Positions 35,160-45,515 of a stretch of DNA of 64,000 nt are shown in pieces. This DNA is from Rhyzopertha dominica (lineage: Eukaryota > Arthropoda > Insecta > Coleoptera > Bostrichidae), in assembly GCA_025024175.1 (NCBI GenBank), contig QCXZ01000041.1, forward strand, positions 38,869,786 to 38,933,785, given 5' to 3'. Under the pieces are notes generated by a model. That model saw nothing but the letters and a program-made list of their open reading frames with translations. It did no database searches and was not told the DNA's origin. The translations under genes and the position numbers were made by a program. How positions within the stretch are numbered: the first letter of the stretch is position 1; each line of letters starts with the position of its first letter.

Positions 35160-36184
35160 CGGAAGTACCGCAGGACTGAGCAGCCTTTGCACAAAACAGA
35201 TCAGTTGATGACCACACGTTTACAGTGAGAATAATTCTAGAGAAAAAATAGAGAGCAGGCACTAAAATACCCGTGATGGCCATATACCTACAGCAAGTTT
35301 TCGACACGGTGAACCGTGAGGTAGTGGCACAAATATTCAAGGACAAAGGGGTTGCTTGCCTGCATAAAAATACTATAGTGCAGTGGTTCTGACAAGTCAC
35401 ATCAACGAATGATGTCCTATATTACCCGTATTTTCACCATCGATCGTACTAGACGAAGCTCTCGAGAACCATAATCAACGTGGAAAATTTTAATCCTTGT
35501 ATATGCAGATGAACAAATAGTAATGTCGGAGAACGAAAAAGATTTGCTATAATTCTAAGAAAAGTCTGAATGAGAACTCCAAATAGATGGAGTGACAATA
35601 AATCACTCGAAGAGCTACATCATGATGGGAGATCTTTCAGGAACAATCATGGAACAGGAACAAAATACAAGATAGGGAACTGGACTCTAAGAATAACAAA
35701 CAAAATAAAATATTTAACTACATATGTATGTTAGAGTTAGAGAACGGATCAAAACTGCACAGCCACACTGGTAAATAAAGTAATAAAGATTTTATATACA
35801 TCAATCATTTTACAAGTCATGATGTCACTACTACAAAGGCAAATAGGACAGCTTGAGAATGACGGAAAAAAGTATTATACAATTACTAAGGCAATGAATG
35901 AAAACGAGAAACGATCGACAGCGGAAGTCTTGGATGGCAGAACGATCATGACAAGAAACACGCCCAGAGGCAGACCACATATTATTAAGAAAGACCTGGA
36001 AGCTAAGCGGGAACGAACTAAACAAGGAAGATCGTGCTATACGAGGAAGAAATTTACAAAGGATAATCAAGGAATCAGGCAGGAATTAAGAACAATGGTT
36101 CAAAATGACAAAATAAAACAAGAAATTAATCAATTACAGTTACACGACATACCAGAAACAAGCAACTCTAAAGTGGACCAATGA
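35160..36184 (+). pseudogene. Non-LTR retrotransposon reverse transcriptase remnant
   Basis: Broken frames retain reverse transcriptase motifs in order. A DDHTFTVRIILEK segment (about 35200-35250) is followed by LQQVFDTVNREVVAQIF (35285-35340), in which the Asp belongs to catalytic motif A. Then VYADEQIVMSE (from 35507) occurs where the family has Y-A-D-D, so the second catalytic Asp has become Glu. MMGDLSGTIME-like sequence follows, then a 121-codon basic open frame (35819-36184). Frameshifts and stops separate all parts. It is an old, 5'-truncated LINE copy; the clade was not assigned. Confidence 0.7.
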
Positions 36185-38020
36185 TGTCAGCATCAAGAAA
36201 GCGTTGAAAGAACGTTAATGCATCCATATAGTCTTTCCCCTCCAATCCTTATATGTCTTTAACATACGTTAGGCAGTCGCAGTACTAGCAATATGCGTGC
36301 ACCGCTCCAACCGTATTTAGGTAATAGCTGGTACCGCGGCATAACCGGGAGTGGCAAAAATGCTGACAGTAAGCTGGTCCAGTCAATCAGTATAGCAGAT
36401 GTTAAAGTGTGTTTATGATCTATTGAAATCAAAAGATCAAGGAAAATTTTAGACACAATGATAGATATCGTATTTTAACATCAAGGGTAGATAAAGTATT
36501 TTTATTTGTTGCAATTTAAATTATGATTTTGGTCTAAAATAACATTCATTGTACATTTACTTCCCAGTAACATTAAATCGTGGAACACAATCTTCTTCTA
36601 TGATAAATGAATAGAGCTAGTAGAAATAAAACATTTCTTATTTCACATAGTGTCTTCTTCGTTACATTAACTTTTTACTACTTAGTTTTCGGTATAAGAT
36701 TCAATTCAATTAAAGATAATTTCCAACCATATCAGCCCCAGGACTTGCGGCCAGCGTGGCTGCAAAGCAGTGATATAGTGATCTATATAATATTCTGTAT
36801 TCTGTAAATTCAAACACTCAGCAATTTTAGGTGGAACATTATGATAAGTAATTATCCCTACAGGTTGGATGGTGCATATCCGTTCTCGGTAGTTAATAAA
36901 AAACTAGTCAAGTACGTTGTTAGAGCGCAAAACGTTTCCTCACTATATTCGAAATACTCACACCACCTTCCTCACGATCGATCTATCTTTATCTATGTGA
37001 GGTGTTTCTTCTAATTTGTATAATTCATTAAATTGACACGCTCCATATTAAGCCCGTGTATCTGTAAATATTTTCATAATGTTATTTGACATCGCATTCA
37101 CTATATTTTGTCACAATTTTGATTCACAAGCAGCGCAGATTAACGTATTCGTAGAGACCATGGTGTTGAGGGCTCTACTTTCTGCGACTTTTTCCAAAAG
37201 CAAACCAGAAATATCTTTTCGCTAGTACTCACCTAGCAACGCGTTTTAGTAATTCATAAGAACAAGAAATAAATTAACGTTTCCATAGCCACCGATGCTG
37301 TACCTACATAGTTGTTCAACAACAAAAAATTAAACAAAAGGTTTAAAACATTTAATTCTCTTAAATCATTTAAACTGACCTCAAACCTTAAACTTGTGTT
37401 GTCGCACTTCTGTTATTAACTATCTATATATGGTTCCGAACGAATGTAAATGTGCAAAATTATATACCACAGAAGGTTTAATTTATACTATTTTGAAAGC
37501 TGGCTATTTTACTAATAATCATCAAATACACGTACACAAAAGAAAACTTACATGAGAAGATTAAAGTAATAAAATAATGCAAGTTTTTACTTCACAATAA
37601 GAAGTTCGCCATATACTGTTACGTCGCCACAATGTTAATTTTAGCCCAGCTTTATGTACTTTTATACAGCTGCATATTAAATTGCGTTCTCATAATCGTT
37701 TTGCTTTATTGCTGGTTTAACGTCCTTGAGATACGAAACTTATAACGACACGTGTACGACCTACCCTTTTGATGAATAATTAAGTACAACTTATGCCACT
37801 TAATACTAATTTTATCTATGCTGCAAACACCGTTTTAGAAGCTCTAACCTACTTATTAAACCGTGAAATTCTACATTGCTCCAGAAATTAGGTACGCCTA
37901 TTTATCTTTTCAGGTGTTGCTTGTTAAGTCTGAGCTTTAAAAGCGACTGTTCATGAAAATGATAAACTGTGTGTAGAAGTAATGAATTTGATAAACATAT
38001 ATACACGCAAGAAAAGTACC
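36185..38020. other. AT-rich sequence, nothing recognised
   Basis: No conserved frame, RNA gene or repeat end noticed. Confidence 0.4.
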
Positions 38021-38033
38021 TATAGCGATATTT

Positions 38034-38250
38034 AAAATGCATGTCTATGCTGTGCTGTCTACACCTCAACCAACTGCAGATAGTACTATTTCGCTGTCAT
38101 TACAGCTCATCAGTGCAGTTTAGGTCTAGTGTAGACAACACGGCATAGAACTGGTTTTGCTTATATACCCGTTAAGGCAGCTAGGTGGCTTTGTCACCAT
38201 GTCAGTGTAATGCTGACAGATGGCATTGCCATCCTACATTCTTACTTTCT
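38034..38250 (-). mobile_element. Hammerhead element family 1, copy 4 (shortest complete form)
   Basis: A 217-bp insertion bounded by the 13-bp direct repeat TATAGCGATATTT (38021-38033 and 38251-38263). In minus sense it starts AGAAAGTAAGAAT, has one hairpin arm, joins directly (at about 38168) to the ribozyme module and ends CATGCATTTTA. The second arm and spacer of copy 1 are absent. This may be the minimal mobile form of the family. Confidence 0.85.
38045..38148 (-). ncRNA. Type I hammerhead ribozyme (intact core), family 1 copy 4
   Basis: Identical in core, stem II, stem III (ATAGTACTAT) and proximal stem I to copy 1. The outer 20-bp stem I helix (CTATGCTGTG... against ...CGGCATAG) is also kept. 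Confidence 0.88.
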
Positions 38251-39224
38251 TATAGCGATATTTCTTGAATTTTGGAATACTAATCTCAACGATATATTGC
38301 ACAGAGTATTTAGAGGTACGGTTATCTATTGATTAATACTGTAACAAAATGAGGTTAATATCTTACATATCTTAGCATATTATGTCTTGGGATTCATGAC
38401 CTGACCTGATCTGACCTTGTGCTACGACATGTATGTGGAGCGCTCCGTACTCTTCGCGTTCCATGTCAAGAACGGTTAAACGTATTAAAAATTGCTTGAA
38501 ACAATATATGTAGAGAATTTAATACTCTACACCTTTTGTAATCAATGCAAATACTACTTAAAGCATAGGAAGCGATATATAAAAAAACCTATTCGCACAC
38601 ACGATATTTTTGCGACTTTTGACCCAACATTTAGAAGGATAAAATAAAGGATTGTATTAGTTAATAACTGCTAGCCGCGTATCATTTGCCTTTGCAATAA
38701 ATACCCTTTTATTGTTAAAGTAATACAAATGTTCCTAGACTTTTCTTGTGAGTGTATTTATACAACACATACTCAATTCGGCAATGGGAACATGAAACAA
38801 TTGTACATGTTACATTACATATGGCAACCTAGTGTTAAACTACAGGCACTCTGGGTGGGCATGTATCAGTTGTTAGTTTCGATCGGCTCAAAGGCTTTAC
38901 CTCAATTACATCGTTGAAACTTACGCTGAGTTGGCCTCATCTCGTACGTTTTGGGTATCTCGTACCTACTTGTGATTGAAATATATATCCTCGTGTACCT
39001 CTGAGTGGTTTACCCGTTCGCTAACAATGACTGCATATCCTGCATTGTGCGGGTGTCTGAGCAAATAGAAATTGGCTTGGTATGTTTAGACGAGCATGTC
39101 GGATCTGTAGCCGTGAGTATAGCGTATAGAATTTGCTTCTGCAAATAGTTATGTTAATATCTGTTAAAAGGAATGTACGTAATTATGACGTAAACTGTAC
39201 ATTTTGAGCAATTTTTTTAGCAGA

Positions 39225-39663
39225 CAAATCTATCACTCGACATGTATCCGCTTAAACTTTCACGGTCGGCGTTCAAATGATAATCTGAAGCTTCCGTGGT
39301 CGATGTAGTCTTCTTCCCCGTCCTTCTCGAGACGTTTCGCCTACTACTATAGCAGACATCTTCAATGGCAAGCTCTTGGTCGTGTACGTAGATGTCGCTT
39401 TGAACACACTAACTGTTAGTGTTAAACCTATAATACTTGATAATATTTTAAGAAAAATGGCAGATTTCTTTTTTATTTTCACGATGGTTTGCAAGTTACA
39501 AGAGACTGAATTTCTACACGAAAATGTACGTACGTCTATGGAGTATTGAAAAACATCCAGGGGCGGGGTGATTTATCAGTCATTTAAAAGAAAGCCATAT
39601 TTGCAGCACTATTTACAGGTGCGCTCAGGTTGAGATAGGTCAGTGCCCTAGATTATTGTTCAG
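39225..39663 (-). repeat. Interspersed repeat with hammerhead-like motif; second copy at 44582-44815
   Basis: The part 39410-39663 recurs inverted at 44582-44815. Shared blocks include TACGTCTATGGAGTATTG, AAAAACATCCAGG and GGTTGAGATAGGTCAGTGC. On the minus strand TTGAAGATG (39365-39357) is followed by CGAAACGTC (39339-39331), resembling the hammerhead boxes CTGANGA and GAAA. The first base is changed and stem II is poor. Confidence 0.6.
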
Positions 39664-40231
39664 TTATATTCGACAAACGATCAGTGACGCCGAACGTGGT
39701 CCGCATTTTGGGGGTTTTATTTAAAAAAAATGTATAAATAAATTATACTGCCAAGTATTGTTTTCATATGTTATGGAGAGGTGCAGTTTAATGTAAGGCA
39801 ATACTTTCAAAATCACGTTGTATAGCTTGCAATAGTATGTCATCATGGTCAGTGACAATTCAGGTTTTTAGCTTTATCCCCAACGGATTCTTCTTCTATA
39901 AGGAATGTACAGTGATTTAGATACACATTTGATAATAAAAATGAAGTATTTTAGTGTAGAAATATCAGAATTTACATTATGTAAGCGACACCGAGTCCGA
40001 GAAGCGGGCTTGGGGGTCCGAAGATGGCCTTCCGGTTCTTTGTGTCATCAATTTGTTTTTTGTTGTTAGAAGTTGCTTAGGCGTGATTAGACCATTATAC
40101 TCGAGCTAGCGTTGTAGTGCCGACGTGTTTCTAGTTTTGGGTGATTTACTTAATAAATTGTTCTCATCGGGACTCTTTGCGTTTTACTATATCTCAGAAG
40201 TGGGATAAAGTTCCGTTTCGAATGTTAAGAT

Positions 40232-40563
40232 ATGGAGGGCGAAGATGCAGGACACTCAGAGGCGCCCAGTGGACGTTCCATTACGTCACTGGTGACTCAG
40301 CAAGTTGTGGAGACTATGGCGAACGAACTAGAATGTACCGAAGGGCCATAGACTACTTCAATTGACAGTACGATCCGCTAATTGCAAGNCCTTCCAGGAA
40401 CTCGCCAATTTTGTGGCTCATTTGCCGGAAGGAAGCGGCGTGTCAAATGAGACTGACTCAGCGCTGTATGAGTCCTCCCGTTAATGATTGAAAGAAATCA
40501 AGGATGTTTTCTGACATCAAATGTTTCTCGTGCAGGAAGTTTGGCCATAAGGGGCGCGATTGC
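40232..40563 (+). pseudogene. Gag remnant with CCHC zinc knuckle
   Basis: The first frame, after the 5' LTR, has 39 codons (MEGEDAGHSEAPSGR...) and ends at TAG 40349. Further on, IKCFSCRKFGHKGRDCE (40516-40566) has the exact C-x2-C-x4-H-x4-C spacing of a retroviral-type nucleic-acid-binding knuckle. A frameshift and stops separate the two. The capsid region expected between them is almost entirely gone. Confidence 0.65.
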
Positions 40564-40599
40564 GAGGCAAGTGGGACAAAGACTTTCCTTTGTTGAACC

Positions 40600-41090
40600 G
40601 GAATTTCTCAAAGCCCTGTAGGAGCCAGAGACGACTCAAAGTTCAAGTATGTGTTAAACCGGAGTCTCTTAAAGCTCTACAGGAGCTGGAGACGACTCAA
40701 AGTTCACGTGTGTGTTGAACCGGTGTTTCTCAAAGCTTTACAGGAGCCGGAGACGACTCAAAGTTTAAGTGTGTCTTGAGCTGGAGTTTCTCAATGCTCT
40801 GCAGGAACCGGAGACGACTCAATGTTCAAGTATGTGTTGAATTGGAGTCTCTCAAAGCTCTACAGGAGCCGGAGACGACTAAAAGTTCATGTGTGTGTTG
40901 AACCGGAGTTTCTCAAAGCTCTACATGAGCCGGAGACGACTCAAAGTTCATGTGTGTGTTGAACCGGAGTTTCTCAAAGCTCTGCAGGAACCGGGGACGA
41001 CTCAAAGTTCAAGTGTGTGTTGAACCGGAGTCTCTCAAAGCTCTATAGGAGCCGGAGACGACTCAAAGTTCATGTGTGTGTTGAACCGGA
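40600..41090 (+). repeat. Eight tandem copies of a 61-bp unit
   Basis: The anchor ACGACTCAAA recurs at 40631, 40692, 40753, 40814, 40875, 40936, 40997 and 41058, exactly 61 bp apart (one unit reads ACGACTAAAA). Units share CTCAAAGCTCTGCAGGAGCC and GTGTGTGTTGAACCGGAG. Because 61 is not a multiple of 3, the coding frame rotates through the units. It lies inside the LTR element between the zinc knuckle and the 3' LTR. Confidence 0.93.
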
Positions 41091-42674
41091 GTAACTCCTC
41101 GCGTTCAAATTGAACAGCAAGTTTCTCAAAGTTGTGTTTTCAAATGCGAATCAGAGTCCCTCGAAGTTCGGGATGAACCGAAGGTAACCCAAAATTCATG
41201 ATCAGGTGTTCTAAAGTACTTAAGGCATGGGACAACACTCGATGCGCAGGAAAGTAGATGGCGCAAAGTTGGTCTCAAGTGAAGTACTCGATGCACACGC
41301 CAAAATAGTTTGTTGCATGCAAAGTGATCAGTAACCTAGAACACCCAGTAGCTCAAAGCACGAAGGTGAAAGGTAATCACTCGAAGTATGCAGAAATAGC
41401 TGCGTAAACCATTATGTAATGCAGTCAACGCAGTGTAAAGGGTAAGACGTGAAGCGAGATTCGTGTTTAAGCTCTAGGTGAACTTTGCTCAGGAGTAGTG
41501 AAAGATCCGATAGACACATTGGCTTTTCTAATAACAAATCAAGTATCCTAGATGCTTTGCGGCACGAGGGTAAAGGGTTCCAAATTTGCTTTATTATGTA
41601 TTTAGTGGCTTTTATCGTAGACTTTGTCTAGTGACGGACCAAGTAAGTCAGGATGACCGAAACTGTATGCGACACAGAGTCCGAGAAGCGGGCTTGGTGG
41701 TCCGAAGATGGCCTTCAGGTCCTTTGTCATTCGTTTGTTTTTTGTTGTTACGTGTTGCTCGGCGTAAGAGCTCGGGTATGATTAAATCATTATACTCGAG
41801 CTAGCGTTGTAGTGCAGACATGTTTCTAGTTTTGGGTGATTTACTTAATAAATTGTTCTCGTCGGGACTCTTGTGTTTTACTATAATTATGTAATGAAAC
41901 ATGATAAACAGAATGAATTTCAATAATGCACCGAACTTGTGTCTAATAAAAAGTAAAACAGCATTTCATAGTTTATGCTCACAATTACGAACAAATATAC
42001 AAATATTTAATCCTCTTCGGAGTTTTTTGCCGTCAGTTCATCAAATATCCCAACAAATTTAATTAAATTTGCGATGTACATAAATTCAAAACATCCACGC
42101 GGATTTTATCAGAATTCTCTGCATTTCAGGAGTCCAATTATGAAAACGTTCGACTGAATAAATGGTCAAATTTATGTAGCATTAATAAAAATACGAAAAT
42201 AGGTGTTTTCAGTGTACGTTCGAGTATAATTTGACTACGTACTTTTAGGTGTTCGTGTAGATATGTGTGGTAATAATTTAAACCGTTCATTTCGGACCCT
42301 TTTTCTGTGGCAGAAACGGTGCTGTAAAACGAATCACGATGGTATCTAATGCGCGGTATGGCGTCTATTTACTGGAGGGCACAAGCGAGGGTTATGCAAA
42401 CATGTAAACATTGACCCAAATAAGCTTTCACTAAAACGTTGACATCATGAAAGCCTTTCAAGAAAACACTTAACCTACACAAGCAAAGGAAACTCTGAGG
42501 AAAGTGGCCGACGTTGAGGGGAGTCAGGGAAGGGACAGCGCCTTTGTTATTTTGACGTCTTATACGGCAGCCCGTCTTTATGTCCAAGGAACATGCAATT
42601 TAAATATAAAATGCAGCCCCCTACCACATTCATCCATTCATCAGGATATAGTTTTTTATTGTCCGTGCCCTCGC

Positions 42675-43850
42675 TTTAATAATAAACGAGTCGTTCGTTA
42701 GCGACTCGAAGCTATCGCGATTTTATTGTTGACGACGCGACGCCGTGGGTGGAGGCGTCGGCTTGTTAAATTTCTTATGCGCTCTTCCCGCGTACCTCTT
42801 AACTTTCTTAACATATTTTATAAGAATTCTAGCTTTTTAAACGCTGCCTATTTTACGAGGTGCATACTTTGGCTTGACATCAAACGTTTTTGGCATAATA
42901 TTCAAAATCATTCGACCTCCTTTGTTTCCCTTTAATCAAGGTTCTAAAGCCACAAAAGCTGCTCACGATATTTTTGATGTGTATGGAAATGTGCCTCAGC
43001 TGAAGAAACGCTCGTGGTTGGTATGCTAAGTTCAAAAACAGAAATTTTGATCTCAAAGGCGCAACTCGTTCTGAACATCCAGTTGAGTTTGACGAAGAGC
43101 GATTAAACAAGTTCTTTTTCCACAAAAATTTGCATCAGATAGCAATGGAATGCTCTCGCACTGCTCGAGGGAAAAGCTCCAGGAGTATGGAGGATGCGTT
43201 CCGCGTGTTTTATGTAACAACTATAAAATCCAAAGAGGCTCAATCTTCTCTAGTTTGTTCGATTGCCACCGCTCAACTCATGTGCATAAACATTTATTTA
43301 CCGAATCGTTATTTGCTATGAAAAATGGTATCTGTACATTGATATGCAGAAGCGCTTAGAACGGTTGAACAAGCAATATGCCGCGTGAAGCAAGATCTTC
43401 ATCAACTTAAAACGATGTTTTCCGTATGGTAGAACTGCGTGAACTAAGCCAAACGGTCAACGCGGAATTTTATGTTCAACAAATGGAATAATTCAACTCG
43501 GCTATTCAAAAGGAAAGACCCAGTAGGCAGCATGGAGTCTTTTACTGCACCGTGACGCCCGATCTCGTATTGCCAATATGACCAAGGAGTCCATTCAACA
43601 GCATGGCTGGGAAGTGCTGCCAGACCCGCCCCAATTTCCCGATTTGACACTTACGGATTTCAATCTTTTTAGCTCTCTTTCAAATGCTATGCAGCTTCAT
43701 TCGATATTTATGTAGAATTGAGAGCTTGGTTGGATGATTTTTTAGTCGGAAACGGGTGATTTCTATCAGCGAGGTATTAAAAGTCTTGTTGAACATTGGG
43801 AAGAAGTTGTAAACGACTAGGGAGAATAGACAATTGATGAATTAGTTGTT
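42675..43850 (+). pseudogene. mariner transposase pseudogene
   Basis: Broken frames spell a mariner-family (Tc1/mariner) transposase in order. The N-terminal helix-turn-helix reads FNQGSKATKAAHDIFDVYGN (from about 42930). A second part reads NFDLKGATRSEHPVEFDEE after a frameshift near 43020. Then come a linker, RVKQDLHQLKTMFSVW (about 43388), QTVNAEFYVQQME (43450), and GWEVLP followed by PDL (about 43605) near the third catalytic Asp. The C-terminus is LRAWLDDF. At least five frame changes and several stops occur, and the segment around the first catalytic Asp (normally GDEKW) reads MKNGI. Not functional. The 5' flank (42675-42790) recurs at 45347. Confidence 0.8.
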
Positions 43851-43984
43851 AACTTTTAAAAATTAAATATGCAGCAGCAAGTTAGTTGCCAACGCACCAG
43901 TTATTATATACTTAAATATAAACTTATTCTTACTTTCTAACCTCCCTAGCAAGTTTTTGTCTCCCTTAATGTTGGCAACAGGAA

Positions 43985-44340
43985 TATATTATATTATTAA
44001 CAACCCTTGCTAACGTATGTTCTATACGTTCTGGCACAAATTTATGAAGCCTTAAAATGATTAATAAAAAATCGCAGGTTTCTGAACAAATAAAAATTTG
44101 CTTGAAACATTGCTTTGAGTTTGGTAGCCCACGTTTTAAATTTATTTATGTCCATATGGTTTGCAAACTAAAAATAAAAAAGACATTTATAATTTAGTTG
44201 GACGAGTCCCCAAGGCCAAAATAATACAGATATATCTGGCAGTTCCTAAATGTGAGCAAAGTATGTGAATCAAACAGGGTGGAGGACCAAAAAGTTCCAA
44301 AAGATAAAGAAGTGAATAGCGAAAAACTCACTTGTTACTT
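43985..44340 (+). repeat. Old interspersed repeat related to 7596-7960
   Basis: See the partner at 7596-7960. Matching blocks include GCTAACGTATGT and AAATGTGAGCAAAGTATG. No frame survives. Confidence 0.35.
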
Positions 44341-44581
44341 CAGTAAAAGAAACCTGTACGCTAATATAGCATTTTTAAGAGCACCATATCACGGAAATTG
44401 TCGCGCAATACCTTAAAATGATGATATTATTGTGCGCTATTTCCATTACAGGCATATCCAGGCTTTTTTTTGTTAATTGAGTTAGAGGTGAAGCTCTATA
44501 CAACGTGATTTTGAAAGTGATATCTGAAATTAAACTGCAGCATCTCAACAACATTGAAAACAATATATCGGTATATAACTG

Positions 44582-44815
44582 CACAATAATCTAGTGCACT
44601 GACCTATCTCAACCTAAAAGTAAAATATGTTTTTTTTTAATCACATAAATTGCCAGGCGCCTGGATGTTTTTCAATACTCCATAGACGTACTTACATTTT
44701 CGCGTCTTTTTTAACTCACAAACCATCGTGGAAATAAAAAATTACGAAATCTGCCATTTTTCTTAAAACGTTATGAAATATTAAGGATTTAAGCACATCC
44801 GACATCACTTTCGCA
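44582..44815 (+). repeat. Inverted second copy of the 39.4-39.66 kb repeat
   Basis: Reverse complement of 39410-39663 with moderate divergence. The hammerhead-like part of the first copy is not included. Confidence 0.65.
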
Positions 44816-45346
44816 GTCACATAGTATAGTCAAAAAAATTAATAATATAATTGAAGAATACGCTCGTATATGTCTTTTTGGTTTTCAGTTTGTTTTGTTT
44901 TTTCATTACTTTTCCGTTATATTGTCACCCTATTTTGAGCTAACATCGTATTTGTAATTTCTGTCTTGTTAACGCAAGCGCTTTAGCTGTTATTTCCAAA
45001 TTTGGTCCAAAAATTTAGATTTCATTAATTTTATTTGGTCGAGTGTATAGTTTTCTCCTTTGCATTCTTGCATTCCACATTTCCCTTGAGTGCTGGTTCT
45101 TTAGTTTTTTTAGCTACTCCCTTTTCTTTGTGCAGTGTTTGAATTCCTCTCTTTAACGTTTTTTAGTTGCTTTATTATTTTTCCGTTATATTCTAAAAAC
45201 ATCTTTACCATTTAGAAGATTCTTTTATTGTCTTCTTCTTTCTCTTCGACCAACAAGATGCAATTTACTTCGGATTCAAAACAATATTTGATACAGCCCT
45301 TACAACAAAGGAGTTACCAACAGTCCATTTATTCGGTACAATAACG

Positions 45347-45515
45347 TTTTAATAATAAACGAGTCGTTCGTTAGCTATTCGAAGCTATCGCGATCTTATT
45401 GTTGCCGTTGTTCGCCTCGCCTGCGTACCTCTTACCTTGCTTAATATACTTTACAAGACTTTTCACTTTTTAAGTGCTCTCGATTTTATGAAGTGCATAC
45501 TAGAAGAAGCAGTAT
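45347..45515 (+). repeat. Second copy of the left flank of the mariner element
   Basis: TTTAATAATAAACGAGTCGTTCGTTAG, GAAGCTATCGCGAT and TTATGAAGTGCATACT match 42673-42870 in order. The transposase body is absent, so this is a deletion derivative or solo end. Confidence 0.65.

Larger units (their letters stand above)
39980..41885 (+). mobile_element. Internally deleted LTR retrotransposon (Gypsy-like Gag)
   Basis: Two related direct repeats serve as LTRs: 39980-40192 and 41664-41885. Both open TGTA.GCGACAC and share GAGTCCGAGAAGCGGGCTTGG, CTCGAGCTAGCGTTGTAGTGC and ...GTTTTACTATA. Between them lie a short Gag-like frame (40232-40351), a CCHC zinc knuckle (40522-40563) and a 61-bp tandem array (about 40600-41090). 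Protease, reverse transcriptase and integrase are absent. The LTRs differ by several substitutions and small indels, so the insertion is not recent. A clear target duplication was not resolved. It could only move with proteins from a relative. Confidence 0.78.

Noticed and set aside
35831..36070. 79-codon minus-strand frame opposite the LINE remnant
   Set aside because: Shadow of the basic + strand frame 35819-36184.
38385..38430. Repeated GACCTGACCTG words (also near 54065)
   Set aside because: Very short shared word; not enough to define a repeat family or regulatory site.
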